Shown piece by piece: positions 34,308 to 45,080 of a stretch of 64,000 nt of DNA. How positions within the stretch are numbered: the stretch's first letter is position 1; each line of letters begins with the position of its first letter. The position numbers and the translations under genes are program-made. The notes under the pieces are model-generated. The model worked only from the letters and a program-made list of their open reading frames with translations, was not told the origin of the DNA and did no database searches. The stretch comes from Loktanella atrilutea. GTDB taxonomy: Bacteria > Pseudomonadota > Alphaproteobacteria > Rhodobacterales > Rhodobacteraceae. Location: contig NZ_FQUE01000005.1 of NCBI RefSeq assembly GCF_900128995.1, positions 1 to 64,000 on the forward strand. Reading direction: 5' to 3'.

Positions 34308-35537
34308 TCAGCCCGGCGACATGCCCCGCAACCGCTCCGACCGGCGGCGCAGCAGTTCCACCACCGTCAGCAGCGCGATCGAGATGATGACGAGGATCGT
34401 GGCCACCGCAAGGATCGTCGGGCTGATCTGCTCGCGCAGACCGGTGAACATCTGCCACGGCAGCGTCTTTTGCGCCGCGGCGCCGACGAACAGCACCACC
34501 ACGACCTCGTCGAAGGACGTGATGAAGGCGAACAGCCCGCCAGAGATCACGCCCGGCAGGATCAGCGGCATCTGCACCTTGAAGAAGGTCGTCACCGGGT
34601 TCGCCCCCATGTTCGCCGCCGCCCGTGTCAACGACTGGTCGAAGCTGACCAGCGTCGCCGTCACCGTGATGATCACAAAGGGCACACCCAGCGCCGCATG
34701 GGCGAGGATGACCTTGATGTAGCCGCTCAGCGATTTCGAGATACCAAGGTAGTTTTCCATGAACAGCCCCATCTGGCTGTAGAAAAAGAACATGCCCGTG
34801 GCCGAGATGATCAGCGGCACGATCATCGGGGAAATCAGCACCGCCATGATCGCGCGGCGTCCCGGCACGTGGCTCTGCGACAGCCCGATCGCCGCCAGCG
34901 TGCCGAGAGAGACCGAGATGAACGTCGCGAAAGGCGCGATGATCAGCGAATTCTTCAGCGGCTGCAGCCAGGCGTCGTTGGTAAAGAAATCCTGATAGTG
35001 CTTGAGGCTGAAGCCCGCCGGGTCCAGCGCCAGCATCTCCGGCGTGAAGGTAAAGAAGTTCTGCGCATTGAACGACAGCGGAATGATCGTGATGATCGGC
35101 GCGATCAGGAAGAAGAAGATCGCCCCGCAGATGAACTTGAAGCTGTTGTGCCAGAGCACCTGCCCGGTCGTCGCATAGGGTGGCACACCGCGGCGGTAAT
35201 CGCCGGTGTCCAGCCAGTAGACCGCCCAGCCCAGCAGCGCGCCAAGGATCAATCCGCCAACGGCGCCGGCAAATCCGCCGGCAAAGAACCCCATCGCGAC
35301 GCAGACCGCGATCGCGCCCCAGCGGCCGGTCTTGCGCGGCAGGAACCGGGTCAGCACGAAGGCCAGCACGGCGGCGATCACGGCGCCGAAGATCGCCCCT
35401 TCCAGCGGGCCGAGTCCCGCGGCCTGCCCCCCGATGAACCCCAGCAGCGCGCCGAACACGGCGACCAGCGGCAGGGTGAATGTGACGAAGGGATGCAGCG
35501 GCTTGCCCTGTTCGGGATTGAACGCGACGGATGACAT
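34308..35537 (-). CDS. ABC transporter permease, PotC type, with N-terminal membrane extension
   Basis: A 409-residue inner-membrane subunit of a polyamine-type importer. The binding-protein-dependent permease domain is in the C-terminal two thirds, with the EAA loop region at LTRAAANMGANPVTTFFKVQ. Unlike usual PotC proteins (about 260-280 residues) it has an extra N-terminal part of about 130 residues with four hydrophobic segments (VAVFGALLGFIGG, AIFGAVIAAVLAFVL, AIAVCVAMGFFAGGF, GGLILGALLGWAVYW). It is last in the operon, four bases after the PotB-type gene. Confidence 0.85.
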   Translation of the reverse strand: MSSVAFNPEQGKPLHPFVTFTLPLVAVFGALLGFIGGQAAGLGPLEGAIFGAVIAAVLAFVLTRFLPRKTGRWGAIAVCVAMGFFAGGFAGAVGGLILGALLGWAVYWLDTGDYRRGVPPYATTGQVLWHNSFKFICGAIFFFLIAPIITIIPLSFNAQNFFTFTPEMLALDPAGFSLKHYQDFFTNDAWLQPLKNSLIIAPFATFISVSLGTLAAIGLSQSHVPGRRAIMAVLISPMIVPLIISATGMFFFYSQMGLFMENYLGISKSLSGYIKVILAHAALGVPFVIITVTATLVSFDQSLTRAAANMGANPVTTFFKVQMPLILPGVISGGLFAFITSFDEVVVVLFVGAAAQKTLPWQMFTGLREQISPTILAVATILVIISIALLTVVELLRRRSERLRGMSPG

Positions 35538-35541
35538 GGCT

Positions 35542-37233
35542 TCAGCCTCCCAGCTTGACGTTGTCGATGCCGACGATGCGGTCGTAGGCCCAGTAGAACG
35601 CCATGACGATCACCAGCAGGATCGCGCCCAGTGCGGCCGCCAGACCCCAGTTGAGCGAGGTCGAGATGTGATAGGCGATCCGGTTCGAAATGAAGACACC
35701 CTTGGTGCCGCCCACGATTTCCGGCGTGATGTAATAGCCGATGGCGAGGATGAAGACGAGGATCGACCCCGCACCGATGCCCGGCACGCTTTGCGGGAAA
35801 TAGACCCGCCAGAAGGCGGTCCAGTTCGTCGCTCCCAGCGATTTTGCCGCGCGCAGATAGCTCGGCGGGATCGTCTTCATCACCGAATAGAGCGGCAGGA
35901 TCATGAAGGGCAGCAGGATATGCGTCATCGCGATGATGGTGCCGGTCGCGTTGTTGATCAGCGCCAGCCGGTTGCCGTCGGACACGAAACCGATCCAGAC
36001 CAGCAGGTCATTTATCACCCCCTGATCCTGCAGCAGCACCTTCCACGCAGAGGTCCGCACCAGCAGGGACGTCCAGAACGGCAGCAGCACGAGGATCATC
36101 AACAGGTTCGCCTGACGGCTGGGCAGGTTCGCAAGCAACCAGCCGATCGGATAGCCCAGCAGGATGCAGGCCACGGTGATCGCCGTCGACATGATCAGCG
36201 TGCGGACGAAAAGCGTGATGTAGACCCGCTCGTTCTCGGGTCGCCACGCGATGCCGTCCGGCGTCAACTGCAGGTCGGCGGCGTTCAGGAAATAGCCTGT
36301 CGTGTAGGGCGCGGAATAGGTCTGGATCGTGCGCCAGACCTCCCGGTCGGTCCAGTCCTTGTCCATGTCGACGAAGGCGGCCTGCAGGTTGGTGGTCGCG
36401 AAATTCGGCACTGCGGCCTGCGCCGCCGTCAGCAGTGCGGCGTGCGGAAAGTCGGCCGGGATCGCGGCGCCGTCGCGCAGGTCCTCGTAAAGCGCCAGAT
36501 AGACGCTGTTCCACGGCTCTTCCTCGGCCGGGTTGTCGTCGTCCTCTACCTGAACGACGCGGGCAAAATCCCTGTAGATGCTCGCCGTCTGCGGCAGCAC
36601 CTCGCCCACGCCCTCGGCCAGGCGGAACGTCGGGCGGCGGCCCTCGCCGTCGTATGCGGCATTCGCCTCGACCCAACGCGGCCCGGCAAAGATGTCGACG
36701 AAGGTCTGCGGATCCTCCCACGCGGGGTCCAGCGCCACGAACTGTTCGGTATAATTCTCGCCGATGTCGTCGACGTTGCGCCCGGTCTTGCGGAACAGGG
36801 ACGAGATGCCAGAGACCTCGTAGTTCAGGCGTGATCCCAGCCGGGTATGGTTCTTTTCTTCCGACGCGACGGTCATGTCCTTGGCCAGCGCGGAAAAGAC
36901 CGCGGGGCCCGGCACCTCGGTCTCATCCGGATTCCAGTCGGCCAGCACCCGCACCGTGCGCGGCAGGGTATCGCCGACGATCTGGTTCTCGACGGACCGG
37001 AACAGCATTTCGCCGATCGGGTAGATGAAGGTCAGCAGGATGAACAGCAGCAGCGGCGCGATCAGCATCAGCGCGCGGCGCTTCTGCCGGCGCAGGGCGC
37101 GGTTCAACGATGTCTTCAACGGCGTGCCGTCGGCGGCCAGCATCGGGCCGTCCTTGTCGGATTTGCCGATCTTGAGGCCGGTGTCCGGCGTGATGCCGGT
37201 CAGGTTGTCGGGTCCATGGGTGGCATCGCTCAT
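35542..37233 (-). CDS. ABC transporter permease, PotB type, with large periplasmic insert
   Basis: A 563-residue permease, about twice the usual length. TM1 (LMLIAPLLLFILLTFIYPIG) is followed by an insert of roughly 220-240 residues (about residues 70-300) before the remaining five helices. The EAA loop is near LRAAKSLGATNWTAFWRVYF. The insert, with strings such as SALAKDMTVASEEKNHT and FRKTGRNVDDIGENY, should lie outside the membrane and may contact the binding protein. The start ATG 37233 has GAAGGAG upstream; an upstream in-frame ATG at 37251 lacks one. Confidence 0.85.
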   Translation of the reverse strand: MSDATHGPDNLTGITPDTGLKIGKSDKDGPMLAADGTPLKTSLNRALRRQKRRALMLIAPLLLFILLTFIYPIGEMLFRSVENQIVGDTLPRTVRVLADWNPDETEVPGPAVFSALAKDMTVASEEKNHTRLGSRLNYEVSGISSLFRKTGRNVDDIGENYTEQFVALDPAWEDPQTFVDIFAGPRWVEANAAYDGEGRRPTFRLAEGVGEVLPQTASIYRDFARVVQVEDDDNPAEEEPWNSVYLALYEDLRDGAAIPADFPHAALLTAAQAAVPNFATTNLQAAFVDMDKDWTDREVWRTIQTYSAPYTTGYFLNAADLQLTPDGIAWRPENERVYITLFVRTLIMSTAITVACILLGYPIGWLLANLPSRQANLLMILVLLPFWTSLLVRTSAWKVLLQDQGVINDLLVWIGFVSDGNRLALINNATGTIIAMTHILLPFMILPLYSVMKTIPPSYLRAAKSLGATNWTAFWRVYFPQSVPGIGAGSILVFILAIGYYITPEIVGGTKGVFISNRIAYHISTSLNWGLAAALGAILLVIVMAFYWAYDRIVGIDNVKLGG

Positions 37234-37234
37234 C

Positions 37235-37522
37235 TCAGACTCCTTCGACAAGGATCAGGGTGCTGATCGCACAGCGGCGGCGGATCTCGGCGACCTCCTG
37301 ATAGGCGGGGTCGTTGTAGGCCGCCTGCGCGGCCTCGTATGTGTCGAATTCGATGACGACGTGACGGCCCATCTCCTCGCCCTCCGGCGTCTGGGATGCG
37401 CCACCGCGCACGATGAAGCGCCCGCCGTGGGATTCAAGGATCGGCGTGTCGCGGCGGACGTATTCGGGATACCCCTCCGGGTCCGTCACCTTCACATGGC
37501 CGATGATGTAACCTTTTGGCAT
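37235..37522 (-). CDS. DUF1330-domain protein
   Basis: A 95-residue ferredoxin-like dimeric barrel protein: PKGYIIGHVKVTDPEGYPEY, then GRHVVIEFDTYEAAQAAYND. DUF1330 has no fixed function; relatives resemble EthD or monooxygenase-type barrels. It sits inside the ABC operon, one base before the PotB-type start and downstream of the binding-protein gene. A catabolic or sensing role tied to the transported substrate is possible but unproven. Confidence 0.88.
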   Translation of the reverse strand: MPKGYIIGHVKVTDPEGYPEYVRRDTPILESHGGRFIVRGGASQTPEGEEMGRHVVIEFDTYEAAQAAYNDPAYQEVAEIRRRCAISTLILVEGV

Positions 37523-37558
37523 CGCGCTGTTCCTGTCGCTGTCGTTTCTTCTTGGGTA

Positions 37559-37581
37559 GGGCGGGCCGTGACGGCCCGCCC
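37559..37581 (-). terminator. Intercistronic hairpin after the binding-protein gene
   Basis: GGGCGGGCC-GTGAC-GGCCCGCCC: a 9-bp GC stem with a 5-base loop, between the binding-protein stop (37599) and the DUF1330 start (37522). No U-tract follows. Such hairpins stabilise the upstream mRNA or partly terminate, raising binding protein over permease. Confidence 0.6.
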
Positions 37582-37598
37582 CCTGTCATGTCGGTCCC

Positions 37599-38705
37599 TT
37601 ACTGGGCCAGCCACGCCTGGAACTTGGCGTCCAGATCGTCGCGGTAGTCGGCCCACCAGCCGTAGTCATAGTTGTGGACGTTGGTGGCGTTGGCCGGATC
37701 GGTCGGCATGAAGGGTGCCATGTCGATGCCCAGCGACGCATGCTGGCCGACCAGCGGGGCCGAGGACTTACGTGCCGGGCCATAGCTGATGTAGGCGGCC
37801 TGATCGGCCAGACGCTGGGTGTCCGTCGCGAACTTCAGGAAGTCCATGACGCGGGCCTCCTTCTCGGGGGCCAGGCCCTCGGGGACGATCCAGCCGTCGA
37901 GGTCGAAGGACTGCATGTCCCACAGCATCTCGATCGGCTGGTCCTGTTCGACGATCGCGCTGAACAGACGACCGTTGAAGGTCGAGCCCATCACGACCTC
38001 GCCATCGGCGAGCAGCTGGGGCGTCTCGGCGCCGGCGGTCCACCAGACCACCTGATCCTTGATCGTGTCCAGCTTGGCAAAGGCCTGCTGCTGGCCCTCG
38101 TCGGTGCCCAGCACGTCGTACAGGTCTTCCTTGGCGACGCCGTCGCAGTAAAGCGCCCATTCCATGTTGTCGATCGGACGCCGCTGCAGGGCGCGCTTGC
38201 CCGGATACTTTTCCAGGTCGAAGACGTCGCAGACCGTGGTCGGGGGCGTGTCGCCGACCATGTCGGTGCGATAGCCGAAGGTCGTCGAATAGACGATCTG
38301 CGGCACGAAGCAGTCGTTGATCAGCAGGTTGCCGAAGTCGTCGGTCGGGGTAGAGCCATCGTCGCCGGGCGCCAGCACTTCGTCGAAATCAAGCTCCTTG
38401 GCGATGCCCTCGTCGCACAGGCGCAGCGCATCGGACGCCACGACATCGACCAGATCCCAGGTGATGTTATTGGCTTCGTTCATCGCGCGCAGCTTGGCCA
38501 CGGCCTCGGCCGAGGACTCGTCCCAGGTCACGTTCACTTCGGGGTGCGCTTCAAGGTAGGGTTCGACGTAGGCCTTCAGCTGGCTGTCCTGATAGGCCCC
38601 ACCCCACGATACGATGGTCATGTCGTTCGACATGTCCTGCGCGAAGGCGCCTGTCGCGACCAGCGAAAATGCCGTCGTTGCGATCAGTGTTGTCTTCAAG
38701 GTCAT
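37599..38705 (-). CDS. Periplasmic solute-binding protein of a polyamine-type ABC transporter
   Basis: A 368-residue exported protein with a Sec signal peptide (MTLKTTLIATTAFSLVATGA, cut near FAQ). The mature N-terminus TIVSWGGAYQDSQLKAYVEP matches the PotD/PotF-like class. The substrate may be a polyamine or related amine, but it cannot be named from sequence. It is the second gene of the operon after the ATPase, with a hairpin behind it that should boost its expression. Confidence 0.87.
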   Translation of the reverse strand: MTLKTTLIATTAFSLVATGAFAQDMSNDMTIVSWGGAYQDSQLKAYVEPYLEAHPEVNVTWDESSAEAVAKLRAMNEANNITWDLVDVVASDALRLCDEGIAKELDFDEVLAPGDDGSTPTDDFGNLLINDCFVPQIVYSTTFGYRTDMVGDTPPTTVCDVFDLEKYPGKRALQRRPIDNMEWALYCDGVAKEDLYDVLGTDEGQQQAFAKLDTIKDQVVWWTAGAETPQLLADGEVVMGSTFNGRLFSAIVEQDQPIEMLWDMQSFDLDGWIVPEGLAPEKEARVMDFLKFATDTQRLADQAAYISYGPARKSSAPLVGQHASLGIDMAPFMPTDPANATNVHNYDYGWWADYRDDLDAKFQAWLAQ

Positions 38706-38781
38706 TCGTAAACTCCCGTTTGGTTACCCGGTCATGATCTTTTCGGGCAAGGCCGCCGGGCGTGGCCTGCCCTGTCTCGCA

Positions 38782-39876
<1,095 letters not shown>

Positions 39877-40277
39877 GCCAATCTCCCCGTTGTGTCCGGC
39901 GGGTTATCCCGCACTCTTCTGATGCGAAATAAAGCAACCGACCGCCCGATATGCAACCGGATTCCCGGTGAACGCCAAAAAGCGCGTTATTGCAGGGGGA
40001 TATCCTGCGGGGGCGGCGTTTCGCAGGCGATTTTCCCGCAACTTTGCTTATCAAACCGGCGTTCCCGTGTGATCCCGCAGGTTGTGCGACGATCCGATCC
40101 GGCGCGCGATGGCTGCGCCGGGACGGCAAAACGGGACGTCAGACCGGACATAGAATCCTGATCTTGCGCAATCTTTGGTACAAAGGGGACATCGCGACAA
40201 GCGGGCCAGATCGCGCCGCAACGGCCCGACTCGACCGGCCACAGGCCGTCACATAGCGAATGTTGGGGAAAAGGCCC
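39877..40277. other. Promoter-side gap of the ABC operon (about 400 bp)
   Basis: No gene is seen. The motif (A)TCCCGCA recurs: TATCCCGCA near 39905, TATCCTGCGGG near 40000, TTTTCCCGCAA near 40035 and GATCCCGCAGG near 40070. The second and fourth are inverted relative to each other over 8 bp. These may be sites for a regulator of the transporter, or chance in GC-rich DNA. Confidence 0.3.
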
Positions 40278-40364
40278 TGGTGCGGTCGGGGGGACTCGAA
40301 CCCCCACTCCGGTTAAAGAACAGCGACCTCAACGCTGCGCGTCTACCAATTCCGCCACGACCGC
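40278..40364 (-). tRNA. tRNA-Leu (anticodon GAG)
   Basis: An 87-nt type II tRNA including CCA. The acceptor stem GCGGTCG pairs with CGACCGC. The anticodon stem CAGCG/CGCTG encloses TTGAGGT, so the anticodon is GAG. A variable arm and the T arm GGGTTCGAGTCC follow. It reads away from lipB. Confidence 0.95.
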
Positions 40365-40686
40365 ACGTCAGGGCTTGGGCCGCTTGCTAGCCAAAGTGCA
40401 AAGCCGCATCAAGCCCCAATCGTGCGCGCGCCGCGCTTTGCGAGGCGCGGCAAGCCCACAGGACCCCTGACGCCCGCCGCCAAGCCCGGACAAGCCCATT
40501 CCCCCGGTGGCGGTCCCAGTCCGGGACGCCTATATCTGCGGCCGCAACATCAAGGAAAAGTCTGCTGCCGCGCCTGTCCTTCACCTTTACGACAAAGACA
40601 CCCGGCCTTCGGTTCCGAAGTGCCCCGCGTGCCGTTTCCCCCTGCCCCGATATCCGAAAGGCCGGGCCACGGCCCGCGTGAACAAG
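40365..40686. other. Gap between tRNA-Leu and lipB
   Basis: About 320 bp. The lipB frame stays open back to 40507 but the extra 60 residues (with [10 protein letters not shown]) do not match LipB and are probably not translated. CAAGCCC recurs four times. No gene is supported. Confidence 0.4.
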
Positions 40687-41343
40687 ATGGTCGCTTGGCT
40701 CACCTCCGAGACCCCCGTCCCCTACCCTGACGCGCTTGCCTTCATGGAATCCCGCGCCAAGGCCATCGCCGCCGGCGAGGCGGAGGAACTGATCTGGCTG
40801 CTGGAACACCCTCCGCTCTACACCGCCGGCACCTCTGCCCGGGTCGCCGATCTGGTCGATCCCGACCGCTTTCCGGTCTTCGACGCGCGCCGCGGCGGAC
40901 AGTATACCTATCACGGCCCCGGCCAGCGTGTCGCCTACGTCATGCTCGACGTGGGCCGGCGTGGCCGTGACGTGCGCCGCTTCGTGCAGGATCTGGAACG
41001 CTGGATCATCATGGCGCTCGACCGTTTCAATGTGGTGGGAGAGATCAGGCCCGGCCGCGTCGGGGTCTGGGTCGCCCGGCCGGACAAGCCGCTCGCCCCG
41101 GACGGCACGGTGCAGGAAGACAAGATCGCAGCCCTCGGCATCCGGCTGCACAAGTGGGTCAGCTTCCACGGGTTGTCGATCAATGTCGAACCCGATCTTT
41201 CGCACTTCGACGGCATCGTGCCCTGCGGCGTCCGCGACCACGGCGTCACCAGCCTCGTCGATCTGGGCCTGCCGGTCACGATGGACGACCTCGACGTCGC
41301 CCTGCGCCAGACCTTTGCAGAGGTCTTTCCCGACGCATCCTAG
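40687..41343 (+). CDS. lipB: Octanoyl-[acyl-carrier-protein]:protein transferase LipB
   Basis: A 218-residue enzyme that moves octanoyl from ACP to lipoyl domains, the first step of lipoate synthesis. Motifs are [52 protein letters not shown] (the acyl-site Lys) and [17 protein letters not shown] (the catalytic Cys). The start at 40687 ([17 protein letters not shown]) matches the family N-terminus, although the ribosome-binding site is poor. Confidence 0.9.
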   Translation: MVAWLTSETPVPYPDALAFMESRAKAIAAGEAEELIWLLEHPPLYTAGTSARVADLVDPDRFPVFDARRGGQYTYHGPGQRVAYVMLDVGRRGRDVRRFVQDLERWIIMALDRFNVVGEIRPGRVGVWVARPDKPLAPDGTVQEDKIAALGIRLHKWVSFHGLSINVEPDLSHFDGIVPCGVRDHGVTSLVDLGLPVTMDDLDVALRQTFAEVFPDAS

Positions 41344-41564
41344 GCGCGTCGCGCCCCACGCTTCCGTGGCGGCCGGTCGCGGCACCGCCAGGTCACGTCC
41401 CCTGCCCGCAACGGCCCCGCCCTGCGCCAATATATCCCAGCCAAGACGTGCCTTTGAATGTTGCGATGCCCGGGACGACCCACTAGAACGGGCGCAATGC
41501 AGGACGCCGGGCGAAGTGACTCGCGCGCGCTGACAGTCCGTAGCCAAACCCGAGGGAGAGCCAC

Positions 41565-43238
41565 ATGGCAGACGCCGCCATCCACGGCCATGACCATCAC
41601 GACGAGCGGGGGTTCTTCACCCGCTGGTTCATGTCCACCAACCACAAGGACATCGGTGTCCTGTATCTGTTCACCGCAGGCCTTGTCGGCTTCATCTCGG
41701 TGGCCCTGACCGTCTTCATGCGGGTCGAGCTGATGGAACCGGGCGTCCAGCACATGTGCATGGAAGGCGCGCGCATCTTCACCGACGCGGCCACGCCCTG
41801 CACGCCCAACGGGCACCTCTGGAACGTGCTGATCACCTACCACGGCATCCTGATGATGTTCTTCGTGGTCATCCCGGCCCTGTTCGGCGGCTTCGGCAAC
41901 TACTTCATGCCGCTGCAGATCGGCGCCCCGGACATGGCGTTCCCGCGGATGAACAACCTGTCCTATTGGATGTACGTGGCCGGCACCGCCCTCGGCGTCG
42001 CCTCGATGCTCGCCCCCGGCGGCAACGGCCAGGCCGGCTCCGGCGTAGGCTGGGTGCTTTACCCGCCGCTCTCCACCTCCGAGGGCGGCATGTCGATGGA
42101 CCTCGCCATCTTCGCCGTTCACCTGTCGGGCGCGTCCTCGATCCTCGGTGCGATCAACATGATCACGACCTTCCTGAACATGCGCGCCCCCGGCATGACC
42201 ATGCACAAGGTGCCGCTCTTCTCGTGGTCGATCTTCGTCACCGCATGGCTGATCCTGCTGGCTCTGCCGGTGCTGGCCGGCGCCATCACGATGCTGCTGA
42301 TGGACCGCAACTTCGGCACCACCTTCTTCCAGCCCGAAGGCGGCGGCGACCCGATCCTCTACCAGCACATCCTGTGGTTCTTCGGTCACCCCGAGGTCTA
42401 CATCATCATCATCCCCGGCTTCGGCATCATCAGCCACGTCATCGCGACCTTCTCGAAGAAGCCGATCTTCGGCTACCTGCCGATGGTCTATGCGATGGTG
42501 GCGATCGGTGTCCTCGGCTTCGTCGTCTGGGCGCACCACATGTACACCGTGGGCCTGTCGCTGACGCAGCAGTCCTACTTCATGATGGCGACGATGGTCA
42601 TCGCGGTGCCCACGGGGGTCAAGATCTTCTCGTGGATCGCGACGATGTGGGGCGGTTCGGTGGAGTTCAAGACGCCGATGCTCTGGGCGATGGGCTTCCT
42701 GTTCCTCTTCACCGTCGGTGGCGTCACCGGCATCGTGCTGAGCCAGGCCGGCATCGACCGCGTCTACCACGACACCTACTACGTCGTGGCGCACTTCCAC
42801 TACGTGATGAGCCTCGGCGCCGTCTTCGCGATCTTCGCGGGCATCTACTTCTACCTGCCCAAGATGTCGGGCCGCATGTATCCCGAATGGGCCGGCAAGC
42901 TGCACTTCTGGGCGATGTTCATCGGCGCGAACATCACCTTCTTCCCGCAGCACTTCCTCGGCCGTCAGGGCATGCCCCGTCGCTACATCGACTACCCGGA
43001 GGCCTTCGCCACCTGGAACTACGTCTCGTCGCTGGGGGCCTTCCTGTCCTTCGCCTCGTTCCTGTTCTTCATCGGCGTGCTGTTCTACACCCTGTTCCGC
43101 GGCGCCAAGGTGACCGTGAACAACCCGTGGAACGAATGGGCCGACACGCTGGAATGGACCCTGCCCTGCCCGCCGCCCGAGCATACGTTCGAGCAGCTGC
43201 CCAAGCAGAGCGACTGGGACAAGAGCCACGCACACTGA
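41565..43238 (+). CDS. ctaD: Cytochrome c oxidase subunit I (aa3 type)
   Basis: A 557-residue twelve-helix heme-copper oxidase subunit. Heme a and CuB ligands are visible: [37 protein letters not shown] (the His-Tyr pair), WAHHMYTVG and [19 protein letters not shown]. The first helix follows [17 protein letters not shown]. Length and order fit the alphaproteobacterial aa3 enzyme. A strong hairpin terminator follows, so it is monocistronic here; subunits II and III are elsewhere. Confidence 0.96.
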   Translation: MADAAIHGHDHHDERGFFTRWFMSTNHKDIGVLYLFTAGLVGFISVALTVFMRVELMEPGVQHMCMEGARIFTDAATPCTPNGHLWNVLITYHGILMMFFVVIPALFGGFGNYFMPLQIGAPDMAFPRMNNLSYWMYVAGTALGVASMLAPGGNGQAGSGVGWVLYPPLSTSEGGMSMDLAIFAVHLSGASSILGAINMITTFLNMRAPGMTMHKVPLFSWSIFVTAWLILLALPVLAGAITMLLMDRNFGTTFFQPEGGGDPILYQHILWFFGHPEVYIIIIPGFGIISHVIATFSKKPIFGYLPMVYAMVAIGVLGFVVWAHHMYTVGLSLTQQSYFMMATMVIAVPTGVKIFSWIATMWGGSVEFKTPMLWAMGFLFLFTVGGVTGIVLSQAGIDRVYHDTYYVVAHFHYVMSLGAVFAIFAGIYFYLPKMSGRMYPEWAGKLHFWAMFIGANITFFPQHFLGRQGMPRRYIDYPEAFATWNYVSSLGAFLSFASFLFFIGVLFYTLFRGAKVTVNNPWNEWADTLEWTLPCPPPEHTFEQLPKQSDWDKSHAH

Positions 43239-43259
43239 TCCCGACCCACGACGAAACAA

Positions 43260-43281
43260 GGCCCCGGAGCGATCCGGGGCC
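43260..43281 (+). terminator. Rho-independent-type terminator after ctaD
   Basis: GGCCCCGGA-GCGA-TCCGGGGCC, a perfect 9-bp stem, followed by TTCTTC. It lies 22 bp after the ctaD stop. Confidence 0.85.
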
Positions 43282-43381
43282 TTCTTCACGTCCGCGGCCC
43301 TGCACACGATCACCCGTGTCGTGACCCGCCGGGATCACCTCTCCGAACGGATCCCGCCCGCGGGCTTCGCCGTCCCCGCAC

Positions 43382-43828
43382 TCACAGATTGATGTCGTAG
43401 GTCACCCACGGCGTGCGCGCTGCCAGCCGGTCATAGACCCCGCGCGCCCGGTAATTGTCCTCTGCCGTGATCCAACGGATCACCGACCAGCCCCGCGCCG
43501 CGCCGATATCGCGCAGCGCCGCGATCAGCGCATCCGCGGCCCCGCTTCCCCGCGCCGCGGGATCGACGAAAAGATCGTCCAGAAATCCCCCGGTGCGCGC
43601 CGACAAGGGGCGGGCAAAGGCGCGGTAATGGGCCAGCCCGACGACCGCACCATCCGCGGCGCAGGCCACCAGCCCCTCCGTCTCGTGCCCTGCCTCCATC
43701 AGCCAGCCCCAGACCGTGTCGCGCATCGCCGCCGTCTGGTCCACCCGGTAGAACGCCGCATAGCCGGCATAAAGCCGATCCCAGGCCGGCCGGTCCGGCC
43801 CCCCTACCGCGCGAATCGTGATCGTCAT
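43382..43828 (-). CDS. GNAT-family N-acetyltransferase
   Basis: A 148-residue acetyltransferase. The acetyl-CoA region is FVDPAARGSGAADALIAALR. The beta-strand LAHYRAFARPLSARTGGFLD precedes it, and RWITAEDNYRARGVYDRLA ends the fold. The ATG at 43828 follows AGAGGAGATT. The acceptor is unknown. It is divergent from the DUF2244 gene. Confidence 0.85.
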   Translation of the reverse strand: MTITIRAVGGPDRPAWDRLYAGYAAFYRVDQTAAMRDTVWGWLMEAGHETEGLVACAADGAVVGLAHYRAFARPLSARTGGFLDDLFVDPAARGSGAADALIAALRDIGAARGWSVIRWITAEDNYRARGVYDRLAARTPWVTYDINL

Positions 43829-43994
43829 GCCAATCTCCTCTGCTGTACGCACCGCATATCCTTGGCACACCGCACGTCATCTGGCCAACGAGACGCCCGC
43901 GAAGGGCATCCCGCCCACCCTCTTCGCAACCGGCGCCACCGGCATCACCGCGACCAACCGGCACAGTTGCCAGTTGCGGCCGCCCTGCTACAAC

Positions 43995-44489
43995 ATGCAC
44001 ATGCCCTACGAATGGTCGCCCGCACCGCCGCACGCCGATCCGGACTGGACCCTTGCGCTCTGGCCCTACCGGTCGCTGCTGCGGCGCGATTTCGCGCTGT
44101 TCATGGGGGCCACCGCTGCGATCATCACGCTGCCCCTGCTGACGGTGCTGGGCACGGCGGTGCTGTGGGGCCTGCTGCCATTCTTCGCCATCGCCTTCAC
44201 CGGCCTGTGGTATGCGCTGAACGTCAGCTACCGTCGCGGAGAGGTGCTGGAAGAGCTGCGCGTCACCGCCGACACCGCCCACCTGACCCGCCACAACCCA
44301 AAGGGGCCGCGACAGGACTGGCAGGCGAACCGCTACTGGGTCAGCGTCCACCTGCACCCCAAGGGCGGCCCGGTGGACAATTACATCACCCTGCGCGGCG
44401 GCGACCGCGAGGTCGAGATCGGCGCCTTCCTCGACGCCGCCGAACGCCTGGCGCTCTACGACGAACTCAAGCGCGCCCTGCGCGGCTGA
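43995..44489 (+). CDS. DUF2244 membrane protein
   Basis: A 164-residue protein with two adjacent hydrophobic helices (about residues 36-75: LFMGATAAIITLPLLTVLG and LWGLLPFFAIAFTGLWYAL), a cytoplasmic linker and a C-terminal conserved domain (NYITLRGGDREVEIGAFLDA). DUF2244 genes are common near cytochrome oxidase genes in Alphaproteobacteria, and ctaD is close here. Function is unknown. The start could also be ATG 44001. Confidence 0.82.
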   Translation: MHMPYEWSPAPPHADPDWTLALWPYRSLLRRDFALFMGATAAIITLPLLTVLGTAVLWGLLPFFAIAFTGLWYALNVSYRRGEVLEELRVTADTAHLTRHNPKGPRQDWQANRYWVSVHLHPKGGPVDNYITLRGGDREVEIGAFLDAAERLALYDELKRALRG

Positions 44490-44533
44490 CATCCGCGCAC
44501 CGGAACGCGACGATACGCCCGCCAGCGTCCGGT

Positions 44534-44580
44534 CCTTCTTCTTGTCGCAAATACCTTGGGGTCCGGGGCAAAGCCCCGAA
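44534..44580. repeat. Dispersed hairpin repeat, copy 1
   Basis: CCTTCTTCTTGTCGCAAATA, then CCTTGGGGTCCGGGGCAAAG and CCCC. It ends in a GGGGC-AAA-GCCCC hairpin. It lies between the convergent DUF2244 and YqeY-like genes and matches the copy at 54800, also in a convergent gap. Confidence 0.7.
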
Positions 44581-44615
44581 AAGGGGTGGGCGGGCGGGCC
44601 CGCCCCACCCCACCG

Positions 44616-45080
44616 TCATCCCAGACGGTCCTTCACCATCGGCCCGACCCGGGCAAAGTCCATCTGCCCGGTGTATTTCTCCTTCAGCACCGCCATCACC
44701 CGGCCCATGTCGCGGATGCTCTCCGCCCCGGTCTCGGCGATGGCCGCATCGACGGCGGCGGCGGTCTCATCGGCATCCAGCTGACGCGGCAGGAACTCTT
44801 CCACGACCTTGATTTCCGACAGTTCCTTCTCGGCCAGCTCCAGCCGGCCGCCTTCCTCGTAGGCGCGCGCGCTTTCCTGCCGCTGCTTGACCATGCGGCC
44901 CAGGATCGCCAGCACGTCGGCATTGTCGACCACGGCGCCATCCTCGGCGCCGGTGCCGCGCAGCGCGATGTCGCGGTCCTTGATCGCGGCATTGATCAGC
45001 CGCAGGGTGGAAAGCCGGTCCGCCTCGCGGGCCTTCATCGCGTCCTTGAGTGCTGCGGAAAGTCGCTGTCGCACGTCCAT
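44616..45080 (-). CDS. GatB/YqeY-domain protein
   Basis: A 154-residue helical protein: DVRQRLSAALKDAMKAREAD, LRLINAAIKDRDIALRG, then the tail MGRVMAVLKEKYTGQMDFA. YqeY shares a domain with the tRNA-binding tail of GatB. Its role in tRNA-dependent amidation or translation is inferred only from the domain. It is divergent from carA, a common arrangement in Rhodobacterales. Confidence 0.9.
   Translation of the reverse strand: MDVRQRLSAALKDAMKAREADRLSTLRLINAAIKDRDIALRGTGAEDGAVVDNADVLAILGRMVKQRQESARAYEEGGRLELAEKELSEIKVVEEFLPRQLDADETAAAVDAAIAETGAESIRDMGRVMAVLKEKYTGQMDFARVGPMVKDRLG

Noticed and set aside
40507-40686. 60-residue N-terminal extension of LipB with CPAC motif
   Set aside because: LipB homologues begin at the MVAWLTSE segment; the extension has no family match.
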